This document shows, one piece after another, positions 1 through 59,426 of a stretch of 64,000 nucleotides of DNA (its first letter is position 1; each line of letters begins with the position of its first letter). The notes under the pieces were generated by a model, which was not told where the DNA came from, did not search any database, and saw only the letters and a list, made by a program, of their open reading frames with translations. The position numbers and the translations under genes were made by a program. Location of the stretch: positions 10,878,694 through 10,942,693 of the forward strand of contig NC_079369.1 in the NCBI RefSeq assembly GCF_021018895.1. Direction: 5' to 3'. The DNA comes from Seriola aureovittata (Eukaryota; Chordata; Actinopteri; Carangiformes; Carangidae).

Positions 1-110
1 GGGATAGGCAAACACAGAAAGGGAGTGAAGGGGAAGGAAAGTGAAAAAGTGAGAAGACAGAGGAGGAAATGAGGAAAAAAAGCAAGGACCTGCTGTCATT
101 CACTCATTTG

Positions 111-196
111 CTCGCTCACTCACTCACACACTCTCTCACTCACTCACTCACTCACTCACTCACTCACTCACTCACTCACTCACTCACACACACACA
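111..196. repeat. (CTCA)n tetranucleotide microsatellite
   Basis: About twenty units of CTCA with two short interruptions (cacaca, ctctct), passing into a short CA run. The apparent open frame rich in THSL across it is a repeat artefact. Confidence 0.95.
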
Positions 197-3100
197 TGTG
201 CATCTACCTGCCTATCAGTGCACGTCTATTTGTATGAATGAGGAGGAGCTGTGAATCCAACAAACCAAGTTATGTCTCAGAACTACTAGACAGAGCGTCT
301 AAATGAAGATTATACGCAGGTGCCAAACAGGCCGTGATCCACCGTCTCAGAGATGTCACATCAATTGTGCGAACATGTGGCGCAGAATAGATAAATCTCC
401 ATCAAGGAGGCAAAAAGAACAGGAAGCTCCCCCCTTCCACAGTGACACACAAACACTGGAGCACATGTGAGAATATCTCAGAGCAATTACCTGCTGCTTT
501 CACCTCAGAGTCCAGGTGCTGCTAAACGTAAATCAACACTTCCTCCTGGTGGATCTGCTGTGAACTACAGGAACCTTCAGGCAGTGGGAAGGCATCACAT
601 CCTCTTTGAATTCATCTGCCAGTCGTCCTTCCTGTAGTTATTAGACAGAATCAGTAAACTCATGCATCTGAAAACACTTCTTGAACAATCATTAAGATAG
701 ACTTTGATGTTTGGTCTTACGATGAATTTCAGCCTCACCAAGTCAGTCTTGTGAACTTAGATTGTCTGGCTTGTACATTTATGTGACAATATTTTAAGTC
801 TAGAAAACATAATTTGGAAATTGTTTAATCCAGATCACAGATGAATCTGACAACTGTATAGGGATGTTGCTGTGTTCCATAACCACCACTGATTCCAAGG
901 ATTTCTTTTTTAATCTGTTTTTGTAGAGGGATGTTGTGTCTTTAGATTGTTTTCTTATGTTCCAGATAGCCTTTGGTTCTAGTCATTTTCAGAAGGCAAC
1001 AAAATTCAAATGGCATCTTATTTGACATTTTTGTCAAAGCTGCATGTGTTGCTGCAATTTTGGAGGAAGGGAATGTTTTCGTATATGAAGAATTCTCCAT
1101 GTTGAACATCCTAAATTGATATTTAGCTGCCAAAAAGGATTCAATCCATGGTCAGTTTTATTGGAAAATAAAAACCAGCACACACACAAAAGTAGATGTT
1201 GTAATAAGGACAATGTGATTTTGGTTTCTTGTATATGTTTGGCAGCCACAGAGTTACACTCTTACATTAGACAAAGTGGGCAATTGTCTGGAGCCACAAA
1301 CAGCTATAATGCTAAGGCGTTTTAATACATAAAAACATATTGCTATTCTTTGACTCGACAATAACTTAAATATAAATATAAATACTATAAAAATGCCCTA
1401 AAACCTTTTCTTTTAAACAATGACAATTCAGAAAACACCACTTGATGTAGCAGCAAGCTAGGGGAGCAGTTTATAAGAAGGAACAGAGGAAAAAACAAGG
1501 TAAACGCTTGCATCTAACGCAATCGATAACATCTGTAATACCAATAACATTCTCTGGGAGAGAAAAAGGCATGAGGGAGGCTCCATTCCTGCGTTAGCCA
1601 CAAATCACTAACAGTACCCCACTTTGCCAAGTCAAAATCTAAGATGTTAGATTGTTGTTTGGTTTACCTGCTGTTTCTGCTGGCAGCTGCATCACCACCA
1701 TCACATAACTTCAACAAAAAAATAAAGCCAGGCATGTTTACTGTGATGGATCACATACCCAAACCATGTTTTAGATCTCTGCGAGTTGGATTTCATTGCA
1801 CTGTAATGAGATGAATTGGAACCAATGCCTGCCTAAAAAAGGTAAGATATTAAACACAAGATTTACACTGAAAGACATTCAAAGTGAGGCAAAGAAGAGG
1901 AGAAAAATGTATGATTTGATTGACTTTATTTGTAAGGCACCAGAAGTCCTTCCTTACTGCAGAACATTTCATATTATTTATAGTAAATGTTTGTTGTACT
2001 TTTTATAGTTTTTTTTGTTTGTTTATTTGTTTAAATGAAGCTATGATTTCAGACACAAAACATTTTTTTTTTTTGCCAAAGTACACACTTTCAGGTTTTA
2101 CATTATACACAAAATAAGTATTTAAAAAAAGACCTTTACAAAGCTCAAAACGCTTACAATGCTTCACGCTATGGGGGCAAAAAGTTGGGAAGGTGGGATG
2201 TGGCATGGGAGTAAAGGGGATGAGGTGGGTCGGAAGGGGGGTGGGGGTCAGAGACAAGGAAAGGGTTCAAAGGGCAAAAGGTCAACGTACTGCAGTTTCC
2301 CCCCTGGTGTCACATCAGTTTTGTAACACAATAGCACAAGAATCATCCAGGACAGACAAGAGAAGATGCAGCCATATACACATAAAGCTTTCTATGTATA
2401 ACTGTATACAGAGGTGAGCACCTCCTACTACTTTAACAAATACATAGAATTTAATTTGTATGTTTATAACGCCAGCTTTGTAATTCTGGTTCTAGTTCAT
2501 ATCGATTCATATTTAAAAACAAAGAGAAAAAAAAACAAACAAAAAAAAACAAGTGCATTGATCACAGAAAATTTGGACTAAACATTCTTTTTTTTTTTTT
2601 TTTTTTAAAATGTCTCCACTAGAAAGAAATCAATCTCAGTTTCCCTGCAGACATGCACTGATGTGTGTGTTTGTGTGTCGCTTTGTCTACATGCTCTGCA
2701 TATCACTACAAGTACAGTATGTAGCTAGATGGGAGGACGATGTGCTGCGAGCTTAATTCACAAGCAGAATAGCACGTTAGCGTTTGTAGTAAGAACAGCA
2801 GCGCGATTCATCTCTGTGGTTTATCACTGACTGCCAAACCTGTACAACTGTTTATACACACCTTGTTCACATACATACACAACGATGGGCATCATTGAAG
2901 GAGTCACCCCACCAATGTCATCGACAGAGTATCATCTAAACTTTTGGACACATGAAGGGTTTTATTCTGAAATTCCTTTATATTTAATTTTTGTATTTTT
3001 TCCTTCCTGAATTTCCACTGCCAATGTATCAAAATTGCACATGAATCAGCATTTTTATGAGCAAATGTCTTATGGTTACTAAAACAATAAAATGTTCTTC

Positions 3101-3929
3101 ATCATTGTGCCAGAAATCATTTTAAGAAGTGTGAAAAGGATTGTTTGAATGAAACTCTTCATATCTATTCACGAAAGGGTGTGTGTTATGATGCACAGGC
3201 TGTCTTCAAATCAACAATCAAACAAACACAGTTCATCATTAGACTGATAGTGAATCAGACAATCTTTGTGAACAACAGCATCAAGGTAAGAGGTTTGATT
3301 ACCAGAGGCTACTCTGCTGGAAATGTATGCGTTTGCAAAACACCCTAAACATTTTCAAAGAGGGGAACATGCTGAATTTCATCCTTTCTCAACTTGTCAT
3401 CTCACACAGGTGTTTTCACTTATGCTGCCTAATTAGACCTCTTCCCAGGACTCTGCAGGTGAGTACGAACTGTGCCTGATTGACATCTCTCTTACACTTC
3501 TCATAGTTTTGTTGTACCTGTTACGCGTTAGTGTCATATCGGAGTTACAGCTTGGGAAACTGGGGAAATCTGAACTCTGACATATCTGACTTTGCCCTTA
3601 ATAATACAGATGCTTGAAAGCCTAACGAACATGAATGCCTCATGTCAGTCAGAATCCATCGCAAAACGTAATCAAACCCTAGCCGTTGTAGACTGAAAAG
3701 GCCGAACCGAAATGAGACGGTGAGGTCTACGGAGGACTTAAGCTGTGCGTCACCAGCTATGCCCGCCGTTAGCTAGCGTCGCAAAGCGAGGCTACCTTCG
3801 CCTAGCAACATTGACAACACATAACTTTTTCTTTTTTTTTTTTTTTTAACAAAAACTTGAGTTTCTAAGGCCCTTGGTTTTAACCGTTGTACCGTTTAGC
3901 TGTTGGACTGAGCTAAATCCAATACTTAC

Positions 3930-4165
3930 ATTTGTTGTTGCTGTAATCCTCAGGTTCACTGTTGGCTTTCATTAGCGGTTCGCAATGAATTATGGGATAG
4001 ATTGGGCCATTTTCCCCAGGAAAAGAAGGACGCATTTCTCGGCCGGATTCGAAGGAGCCTTCGAAATGGGCCAGCCTAGTCGCGCCACTGTGACGCAATT
4101 GGTCTCTAAATGCAGCCTCTGAAGGATGCTGCCCCTGAATTGGGACACAGCTTATCTGAACACAT
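3930..4165. repeat. Probable dispersed repeat, CG-rich
   Basis: On the minus strand this reads tgtcccaattcaggggcagc, then a segment with gcgtcacagtggcgcgacta and ttcgaaggctccttcgaatc (a palindromic heart). I associate these phrases with a repeat scattered in percomorph genomes. Its class is not assigned. An 86-codon open frame across it is not thought to be a gene. Confidence 0.45.
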
Positions 4166-6353
4166 TCCCCCATTCACTGTTCCCTACACTATAAACAGTC
4201 ATTAGGTTACTATAAAGTGAGTAATCTTTTTTTTTTTTTCTTTTTTCTTTTATTCAAACGTAGCCATTAAAGGAATGAGAGGAAATTATGGAAGAATGAG
4301 GGGGAGAATAAAATGCAGCAAAACTCCTCTGCGTAAGTCAAGCTGGGGACATTGTAATTACACTGTATGGTGCGTGTTTCAACTGCTGTCAGGGTACTAT
4401 AACGTTGACAGTTCTGATACTCAAATAAAACAGCAGAGGGTACATGTAGTGCCAATGTCAGCAAATGAAGAGAGATTATAGACACAGCCAGAGTTTAGTG
4501 ACATCACATTATTAACCCAGCTTCCACCTGACGAGGTCTAATCAGACACAGTAACTGAGTCATTGAAAACACCTGTGTAGGTGTGGAGGGCTGAGGGAGA
4601 TCAGAGCTGAGGAAGCTTTCAGTGCTTCATCTGTCTGATCTAAATTGATATCAGTTTGTTTGATCATGGAGATTTCCCACTCACTGCTATATGTAGATGT
4701 CCAATCGTCTATATAATGTAGTGGTAGTTCAAGTGTGGTGGTGAATCAAAACGCACAGTATAAAGCTGAATTTGCAGAGGGACCATGTTTCCGTCTTAAT
4801 ACAGGGACAGAGATGTTCCTTGAGAAAGACCAAGGACTATTCCTCAAAAATCATGGCAGAGACTGGGACTGACCGCATGCAGAGATTAATGTCACCAGTC
4901 TGGTCTCTGTATATTATGTTTGTACACATTCCCCTTGTGACACAGCCTGTACTCTGTCATTGTCATTGTCCTCTCCTTGTTTTGGCTCAGGCCTGAACCC
5001 GTCTAGGACGTTTCTTCAAAGACGCACGCTGCCCTCTGCTGTCAAACACACTACATGCACACTCTCTCCTCTCAAGTCTCTGCTCTAATATTAGTGCACA
5101 TTAAGGATAAGAAAGGTGGTGGGATGGTGCACTAGTCAAGTGGCACCTTTGTTGTTTTTGTTGCTACCTCAGCTCTGTTTAACTTCTGATGAAAAATGTC
5201 ACCTTTCAGTTAAGGTGCTGGGCGGATTTATCTGACATATCTCGCACCGTCAGGCAAGGATCATAAGTCGGGGGGATTACTTACTAAGGTGGGTTTGTTA
5301 TCTAGTCTGACAGCTCTCAGCATGAAGTTTGCTCTAAGAAGGTGCTTTTCCTTTCTCCATATAAATTTAGGATTATACACAAAATCTCTAGTTTGTCTGG
5401 AGGTGTCTTCTCATTACAACATTTCTGCTCTACAAGCAGCAGTTTTTGGTTAGGATGTGACAGTAGCTGTAGAAAGCAATATTTCTTTCGCTTTAGCTCG
5501 GGCATTAGGGCAATATTTAAACATTTCTCTGATCCATAACAATCCACTGTTTAACTTCACAGCCAACTTTTAGCTTGGAATGAACGCATGCAATTTGAAC
5601 TGGCAAAGAGAAAAAAAAAAACAAAAAAAAAACAAAACAAAACAAAAAAAGAAAAACAACACTACTGATCTCTGTGAGACCTTATCTTAGGAAAGTTAGT
5701 TGTAGGACTCCTGTGTTGTGTGCGACAAGTTTTACAGCTTGCCAAAGAATCCCTTTGTTTAACATTTAGCCTGTTTTGACACCAACAGTATGGTGCGTTC
5801 AGTCTCACAGGTCAGTGCTGCCTAAGAACGACCCGCTTAGAACAGAGGCAAGAGGTGGGGGAGAGTGAGAGGAAGAGAGGCATGGAGGGAAAAAAAAAAA
5901 CAAGCTAAACAGGAAGAAGAACTGAGAGAAAGAGCTACAGGATGGCAGGAAGCAACAGAAATAGAAAGTAGTCCTGATTAAAAAAAATAAACAGAAAAAC
6001 AAAGCTTAATCGTATACAAAAAAATTGTGTGTTTGAAGAAATTACACAGGATACATGAGGGAGACACTGTGATGGTGAGAGGAGAGAAGGGGGGATAAAG
6101 AAACAATCCAGGTATGGTAAATATGAAGGAATCAGGACTGGTCTGACATGAGGGGCAGGTGCCATATCTCCCCCAATTATGGAAGTTGGTTAGGAATCTG
6201 TAGCTGGAGCTGTGGTGATGGTGGTGATGGGATTAAAGCCCATGTTAGCTAAGGTCGGATAGAGGGAGACCAGGGGAGAGGCTGTAGGCCAAGGGGGCTT
6301 GGATCTGGGGATTCAGGTCTCTGGATAAAAACAGAGCTGAATGGGAACATCAT

Positions 6354-42205
<35,852 letters not shown>

Positions 42206-43250
42206 GTCAGTTCCTTGTTTGTTGCTCTCCTTCCCAAACACGATTAACAGTGTACCCCGTGTTTATATTTTTTCCTTGCGTTGGTCCTTTGTCCAAAGCT
42301 AGCCCAGCCTTAAACAGGAGCTGTCCAGCGTTAGCAGGGTGAGTAGCTAACGGTAGCTAGCGACCCCCCCCTAAAAAAAATTTAAGCTGTATATAAGTGA
42401 TGCACTTTGCCGCCGTTAGCGAGGTAGAAGAGTCGGTGTCTTGTCTGGGTGATGCAAGACCATTCGGCGGTGCCTGTCCCGACCCCGTATTTACAGTGAC
42501 TGTGATCAGGAAACCACAATCAGTGCTGGTTCCTCACTGGCTAAGCTAGCTAATTCTTCAAAAGCTGTCCGTCAAAATGATTCATCGCTTTTGCGAGCTT
42601 TCCGCCTCAACGCACCAGCGGCAGCGATGCGAGCTAAACGCGGGTAAATTAATAACGTTATGAACACAGCGGTGTTTAGGATGAAGCTAGCTGGCGGATG
42701 GTAATGGTTTCTTCCTTCGTCTTCTGCTGGCCCTTCAAAGCTTTCAGTTTGCGCTCCTCAGCCAGCTGCGACTGTACTGATGAGAAAGTAAGATGAAAAA
42801 AAACAGTCTAATTCTCAGAAATAACAAAATGTCTGCGGGTTCGTCTCAACTGAATCCCAGTGGCAGCAAATAATCTGTGTTGTCGCCCATACGGTAGAAA
42901 AAAAACAACTTCAAATTGAAATTTTCCCAGACTCTGAACGTTTATCCCTTGAACAGTGCAGTCCTGGAGAAACAGAGTGAGGTTGTTAGTGTTGGTGAAG
43001 CCAGAAAGTCAGTCCATTCCTGGAGCTGGTAGGTAGGCACGACGCTGCTTAGCTGAACGCCCCACACAGAAACACGGCGGGTAGATGAGCGGTGAGCGCC
43101 GCGGTGCCGCGCAGATCTACACACCGCATATCTACCTCATCATCCGGCTGATGTCTGAGCTGCTAGCGCCTCCTGTGGACAGGTCACCGCACAGCCTCAC
43201 AGTCAGAGGAGGAGCGCACTGGCAGCCATAACTTCACCCCAGCCTCCTCT
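42206..43250 (-). promoter_or_regulatory. Probable TLE5 promoter / CpG-rich block
   Basis: The stretch just upstream of the TLE5 start has clusters of CG dinucleotides (notably about 42380-42680 and 43040-43220) against an AT-rich surround. Such blocks usually mark teleost promoters. No convincing TATA box was seen and the transcription start is not resolved. An exon-like minus-strand frame lies inside it. Position, not an assay, supports the call. Confidence 0.55.
42676..42776 (-). other. Exon-like minus-strand open frame of unknown identity upstream of TLE5
   Basis: After a good acceptor (pyrimidine run then ctcatcag at 42777) an open frame reads QSQLAEERKLKALKGQQK, then TKEETITIRQLASS and TAA at 42676-42678. 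Composition is charged and helix-like (E, K, Q rich), as in a real coiled-coil C-terminus, but it is only 32 codons. It could be the last exon of another minus-strand gene, an alternative 5' exon of TLE5, or chance in a CpG-rich promoter. No AATAAA follows closely. I do not recognise the family. Confidence 0.3.
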
Positions 43251-44999
43251 TATCTCACAGAAACCAGGTCCCATAAAGACATTAAAGTAATCCCACTAAT
43301 ACGAGCCCCTTTTCACAGTTTATGGCTGTAAAAGAATACGGTCAGCTCTGTATAAATGATTGTGAGAACCTTTAGACAAAACTACATGCGGCTCTGTAAA
43401 AAGGTCTAACTAAAGCACAGTTGCAGACTGTTACAGGTCAGGTTACAGTCATATCCTTATTTGGTCTGAGCAAGGATTTTAGACAAATTGGTAACTACAC
43501 CCAAACTTTGGACTGGCCGCCTACCAAATTGTATTTTATTTATTTATTGAGTATAAAAAGTCACTTTAATCAATATCTTTATAATATATCATTACAATAA
43601 CAATGTACCAAATGACAATGTGACAAGTCTTCTCTGTGCTACCAGGTATGAAATTCATTTCAATCACGTTGTAAGATATTTAGCATTAAAATGTTATCAG
43701 AATAAGGTTTTAAAAACAAACACATGTAATATGTGTATAATTGTATAAATAAACTTCTCTTTATGTCACGATATCCCCCCAATTCCTAGAAATAACACCA
43801 AGGACATGATTTCAGTGTCTTCAGGGCTAAAGGTGTAGTTGTTGATGCAGTTTTACATATTTTGCCATGATGCTGAAGATGGCTGAATATACATTTTTGT
43901 ATAATACACCTGTAATTTGCACAAAAATGATCCTGCTTGTATGGAGCTCTGTTGGTCATTTCATCTTGCTTTGAAAACTCTTTTACAAATTAGAGCCAGA
44001 TCTCTTACAAAAACCTGACAAATGCTATTTGGAGTTAACTTAATGTGACCCATCTTTAAAGTAATACCTTTTTTTTTTGAGAATTGAGTTGCTCCAGAGT
44101 CTAAATTCATTCCCATTGAATGTAGTACCAAGGCAAACCAGCAGCTCATTGAAAGGTAGGAAAAGCAGTTATACTCTGAAAAATTTTGGCAGCAATATGA
44201 AGTATACATGCTTTGTAGTACTGGGCATAAAATGACAATCTGTAAGAAAACTATTCCACTCCAAAGGAAATGTACAAGGATGCAATGAGAGAGTATAGGA
44301 ACATATTTTATTCCAATTTAAAACATTTAAAGGAGAAGGCTATGAAAATCATTTTCATGTTTGAATGAGGTTCAGGCAACAGTGGTTGAAATGAAACATA
44401 CAAAAGAGAAATATGGCTAAAATACTGTAAATCAATAACCATTAGAACCCTTTTCATGAGGGTGTTGCATGAATACAGTATCTCACCCACCCACTCCCTC
44501 CCCAACCTGACAAACACATGCAGTTAAAATGACATTTATCTTAAAAACAGCAGTTCATTATTAATCTTAAATATAGAATAAAATTGTCCTTTCTTTCGTT
44601 AATTAATCACATACTTAGTGTTTATTTGTTTTAAAAACTGGACCATGAAATTCACAGGCCCTCTGATTTTTCACAACATTGGCACTTGTTAAGAGTCTGG
44701 CTTTACAAAGAAAGGGGATTGGCACACTCATTGTACATAATTTACATTTGGTATACTTAAAAAAAGAAGAAAAAAAATCAAACAAAAGTACATTACTTTC
44801 AATTTGTACACCACTACACAAAGTTTATTTTAACTCTTTTAAAAAAGTCATCTTAAGTGGTCCTAAATACACGTGTTAAGGTGTGTCAACCTTACAAAAG
44901 AAAAAAAAAAAAAAAGATGCAAAGATAGCTTTTAATATCACTGATGTCCATCCTTCTAACCAGAATGGATCTCAAGCATAAGCAATAGCCATCAAAAGT

Positions 45000-45035
<36 letters not shown>

Positions 45036-45092
45036 GCAGACGCACAGACACACACACACAGACGCACACACACACACACACTCACACACACC
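45000..45092. repeat. (CA)n microsatellite with GC steps
   Basis: CA tract with acgcgcagacgcaca interruptions, in the gna11 3' flank or 3' UTR. Confidence 0.93.
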
Positions 45093-48000
45093 TTAGAGTA
45101 CCAACGAGCGCGCTTGAATGGACATCTAAGTTGCATGAATGCAGGCCCATTGCAGTGGTGCAGTTTCAGTGCCTTCGACCCAGGGAAAGAATACACAGTC
45201 CAATCAAGTAAGGGGGGAAAAAAACAGAGTGGAGAATGGCGGACATGTAAACACACAGCATATTCACTCACTTGTTATTATAACCACCAAAATATTATAA
45301 TGGCCATTTCAGTACCTTCACTTGGCGAGTGTTTCAATAAATACATTAATACTGAGGCTTCACACACAAGCTTCATTTGAAAAAACAAAACCATTCTGTA
45401 AAAGTGGATTAACAAAAGTTTAAATAATTTTACCACAGATTTGGGTCAAGTTACTACAAACGTTTAATTTTTTATATCTTTTCTGTTGCGGATTGATTTT
45501 GCTTGGCACAGTGTTTTGTACTAGATTGTCGTACAAACTTTCTCCAACTTGCATTCTATGGAGATAAATTGAATACACTACAGATCAATGGAAAGGATTT
45601 TATATAACTGACCCAGCTCTGCTCTGGCTCTAATCACTGGTAGTGTAGCCATGTGACTTTTTCTGTGTTGATTCTGGTGCTGTTATAACCAGACAAGGCA
45701 TGAAGTCCAAAAATATTGTTAGCAAGTGAAAACTGATGCAACAAAGTTTTTATAGAAGTGCGTCATCATGCCGACTCTGGTACTGGAGCAGTCACCTTCA
45801 TTTTGTTCATCATCCTCACTGTAGCCCATTCAAGTTAATTCGCCCGACAATAAATCATCTACATGAGAATGAAGTTTAAGGGGCCACACGCCTGCTCTTA
45901 AGGTGGTCAGCTACAGTTCAGGGGAATGGACTGTGCTCCCTGAAAGCCAAGCTGAGAGTTTTTAAAAAACACACGATAGTGTTACCGTGTTTTCCCAGCA
46001 GTGAAGCAGAACACAATATTCCTTTCAAAACTCAGATAAAGTCTGTCAGATAGTTTATTCATTCACATCAAAATACATGAGCTCCTAATTTCAAACTGAA
46101 GTGTGCTGAATTGTGGCACCAACAATATTAACCTCTGCTAGCGTGTGAGTGTGCAAAGCTTCACCCTAAAAATGGGAAAAACTGCTCAAGGAAAGGCTTT
46201 TAAATGTTGGGTGAAGCACCAAAGATAAACCCTTTACCAATACAAGCTGAATAAACAAGATCACAGCCAGACTAAACTTGCTTTGACAAAGCCAGAGCCT
46301 TTTAACACCTTTCAACTTATAAAAAAAATGTGGCACTTAGCATAATTATGCATGTCCCTCCTTCATTAAGTGTTTCATAATAAACCAAGTCTATATGTAC
46401 AAGACAACAGCTTTACCAACACAATGTACACATGTGCAAGAGAGTTGCGAGGATTACTCTCACAGGGTACATCTAGATTAAATCAAGGCTAAGCAGGTAG
46501 AACACATGGATGCTCTATAGAAAATTCACAAGAAAATTTGATGTGTTAACAATTTGGCAAACAATTAAAAGATAAGTGATCATTTTTTTTTATGTTTCAT
46601 CCGACCCAGTTTATTAAATGTGCACAAAAAATCAAAACGTCCAAGCACTCCCTTTTTTTTCTGACTCCAACACGGGGGAATGCCAAAGTCAGTCGTGGAA
46701 ACACTACCAATGAAAAGATAAGCCAAATATGCAGAAATACATAGCAGAAATGATTGTAAAGCCAAGAAGATCAGCACACAAGTCATGAGACGAGCAAAAA
46801 GGATGTTTAGGTGCGACAACTCAGACACTAAAAATCTAAAAATGTTCTTTTTCACCTTGGGAAACCCCGCTTCTTTTGACATTAGCCATTCTCCTTCTCT
46901 AAAAGGCAAAAAGAAAGCGAACAAAGAGCCAAACAGCCACCAGACTTCCCTCTGGAATATCATGTAGGCTTCTGCAGACTGCTGCATTCCTCCCTCACTT
47001 AACCTGCGGCCATCACCCTCAAAAGGATGTCGACACACTCCCCTCCTGCCCCTCGTTGATTAATTTCACCTTTTGCTCTATGCCATCCACAGAGACCTTT
47101 CATTTCTACCAAAGCTGCTAGTAGTAGCCCTTGTGATGAAAAAGTTATGAAAACTTACCTGAATTACATTGTGAAGACAAAAATAGCCATCTATCAACTT
47201 TCAGCTTAATGGAATATTTAAACAACTATCAGGCAAGAGACACGATATGGGATTGGTACCAAAGCCAACACATATCCTTCGAAATTACAAAAAAAAAAGC
47301 ATCCTTGAACAGTAAATATTTAACAACTAAGTTTTTGTCTGTTTTCATTTTCCTATTTGCATAAAGCACAAACCTGACATGTTTTTCCATTGTCAAGCAT
47401 TTCAAAACAGAACTGCCACAACTAAATATATGAATTATCATTAGAAAGATAGAACACTTGTCCATAAAATAGTTTTGATATTTTACAGCAGTATAAAATC
47501 TCCTCCCATCTCCTTGGTTGGAAAAATTTTGCGCTGAAACTAGGGAGGAAGTCTCATTTACTGTGTCAACAATACGTAGATCTGATTGATAAATTAGACA
47601 TACAAAAAAAAAAAAAGATTACAGAGAGAAGTCATTTGGATGATCAAGACCAACGTGAAGCTAACTGGCAGCGCAAAAGCTTTATTTCATCTACAACTGA
47701 CTATTGCACCGTACTAATCTGGTATCATCATTCACACGTTGTGCACAGGAAGATTATTCTCACCATCGAAGGAAACAAAGAAAATAAATCACAGTACCAA
47801 TACATGTGTGATTCAGAAAACTGTCCACATAAAAGAAATGCCACACAAAGTGAGTTGTTATGCCATCAACATCTGAATGATCTACCATGAGAGAAAATTC
47901 GCACTTACTTTTGGCAATACCAGTTCCCAAATATGTTTTGTTAGTATCTGAACCACTTAAGGGATGAACAGAATATTGGCAACGTAATTATATTTACACA

Positions 48001-48867
48001 ACAAACGTATGTGTTTTGAATTTGGCGAAGTTGATATAAAATATGTGAATACTACAAGTGTTGTCTCTTAATTTTTTGTTTCACGATGTATGTTAGCAGT
48101 TTAAAATGAGGGGCAGTGTATAAGGAACATGTTGTGACTCTTTCTGGAGCATTGCATTTCTTTGTGTAATCATCTTCAATTTTAACTTCTAGCCCTCACT
48201 CTGTGTGAGCAGCATGAAAACTTTATTTACATTCAACAGAGCTCCTGTGCTCTGGTTTGGGGTAAGGTTATCAAATAAAAATACACAATTCAAGACCCAC
48301 GGGGAACCAAGTACCTCACTGCACACCAGCACTGCCTGATAATATATTTCTATCATCATCATTAGTTACCCTTTTCAGACGAGCACAGTCCAAGATCTGC
48401 AGCCTGGCCTCATTCTGTAGTGTATAGCATGCATGAGTTAAACAGGAAGAAGGGGACAGAGCCCTTTGTCCGTGAAAACTTACTCTACCCAGAGAAGGCC
48501 CTCTACCCACCTCGTACACACAAGCACTGGTGATAAAGTAGTGGAAAGAAAGAAAAAATGTGCGCCACGCCAAGGGCTGAAAGAGAACCAAAAAGTGCCC
48601 TGGAGCAGACCGAAGCCCCAAATAGAGGGGGACAAATGGAGGGAGTGTTTGAGTGTGTTTCATGTGTGTTTGTGCAAGAAAAGCAATTAATAGAACCACA
48701 AAACAAATTATTAAAAAAAAAAAAAAAAAAGGGCAAACCAACAAATGAGGGGCTGAATGAAGGACAGAACATGGCTATTGTTGGTCAGATAAAGTGTTAA
48801 GCAATGCTTATTTCTTTGAGCAGCAGCATGTTCCATGCAGATGTGTGTTTCTACAAATGGACTCTGC

Positions 48868-48869
<2 letters not shown>

Positions 48870-48911
<42 letters not shown>
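48870..48911. repeat. (TG)n microsatellite just past gna11 stop
   Basis: About 42 bases of TG, 64 bases beyond the gna11 stop codon on the sense strand, so the 3' UTR carries a CA repeat preceded by a purine-rich (agagagaga) segment. Confidence 0.95.
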
Positions 48912-48913
<2 letters not shown>

Positions 48914-48975
48914 GCTGCAGGTCTCTTGCTTGCTATCTCTCTCTCTCCCTCTCTCCCTCTCTTTCCGTTTCTCCT

Positions 48976-59426
<10,451 letters not shown>

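Larger units (their letters stand above)
1..6353. other. Downstream flank of TLE5: 3' UTR of undefined length, repeats, no recognisable gene
   Basis: The TLE5 3' UTR must start at 6353 on the minus strand. Candidate minus-strand AATAAA signals (TTTATT on plus) include one near 4249-4254 and others near 1925 and 2970, so the end is unresolved. The stretch also holds the CTCA microsatellite at the far left, homopolymer A/T runs (about 2063, 2589, 3832, 5606-5657) and a CG-rich repeat-like block at 3.5-4.2 kb. Open frames here are short and unconvincing. Confidence 0.6.
43251..48975. other. gna11 3' UTR and intergenic space to TLE5
   Basis: The gna11 3' UTR begins at 48975 on the minus strand. 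Minus-strand AATAAA candidates appear near 48220, 44825, 44625, 44304 and 43545. The AT-rich 44.3-45.0 kb stretch looks UTR-like, but none of these can be chosen from sequence alone. A CA microsatellite lies at 45000-45092. I see no other gene. Open frames of up to 152 codons in this stretch have no recognisable domains. Confidence 0.55.

Noticed and set aside
3913..4173. 86-codon minus-strand open frame
   Set aside because: It coincides with a probable dispersed repeat and has no protein family resemblance.
42942..43124. 60-codon minus-strand frame in the CpG-rich block as a first exon
   Set aside because: It begins at a non-ATG codon, its residues are biased by CG content, and I could not connect it by frame to the exon-like piece at 42676-42776.
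46580..47038. 152-codon minus-strand open frame in the gna11 3' flank
   Set aside because: Hydrophobic stretches suggest a membrane protein, but they arise from T-rich sequence. There is no good start context or homology I recognise, and it probably lies in or near the gna11 3' UTR.
47636..47890. 84-codon plus-strand frame with a C/H-rich tail (CDSENCPHKR...CHQHLN) resembling a zinc finger
   Set aside because: Spacing does not fit a classical C2H2 finger convincingly, and it is isolated, without exon borders or neighbours.
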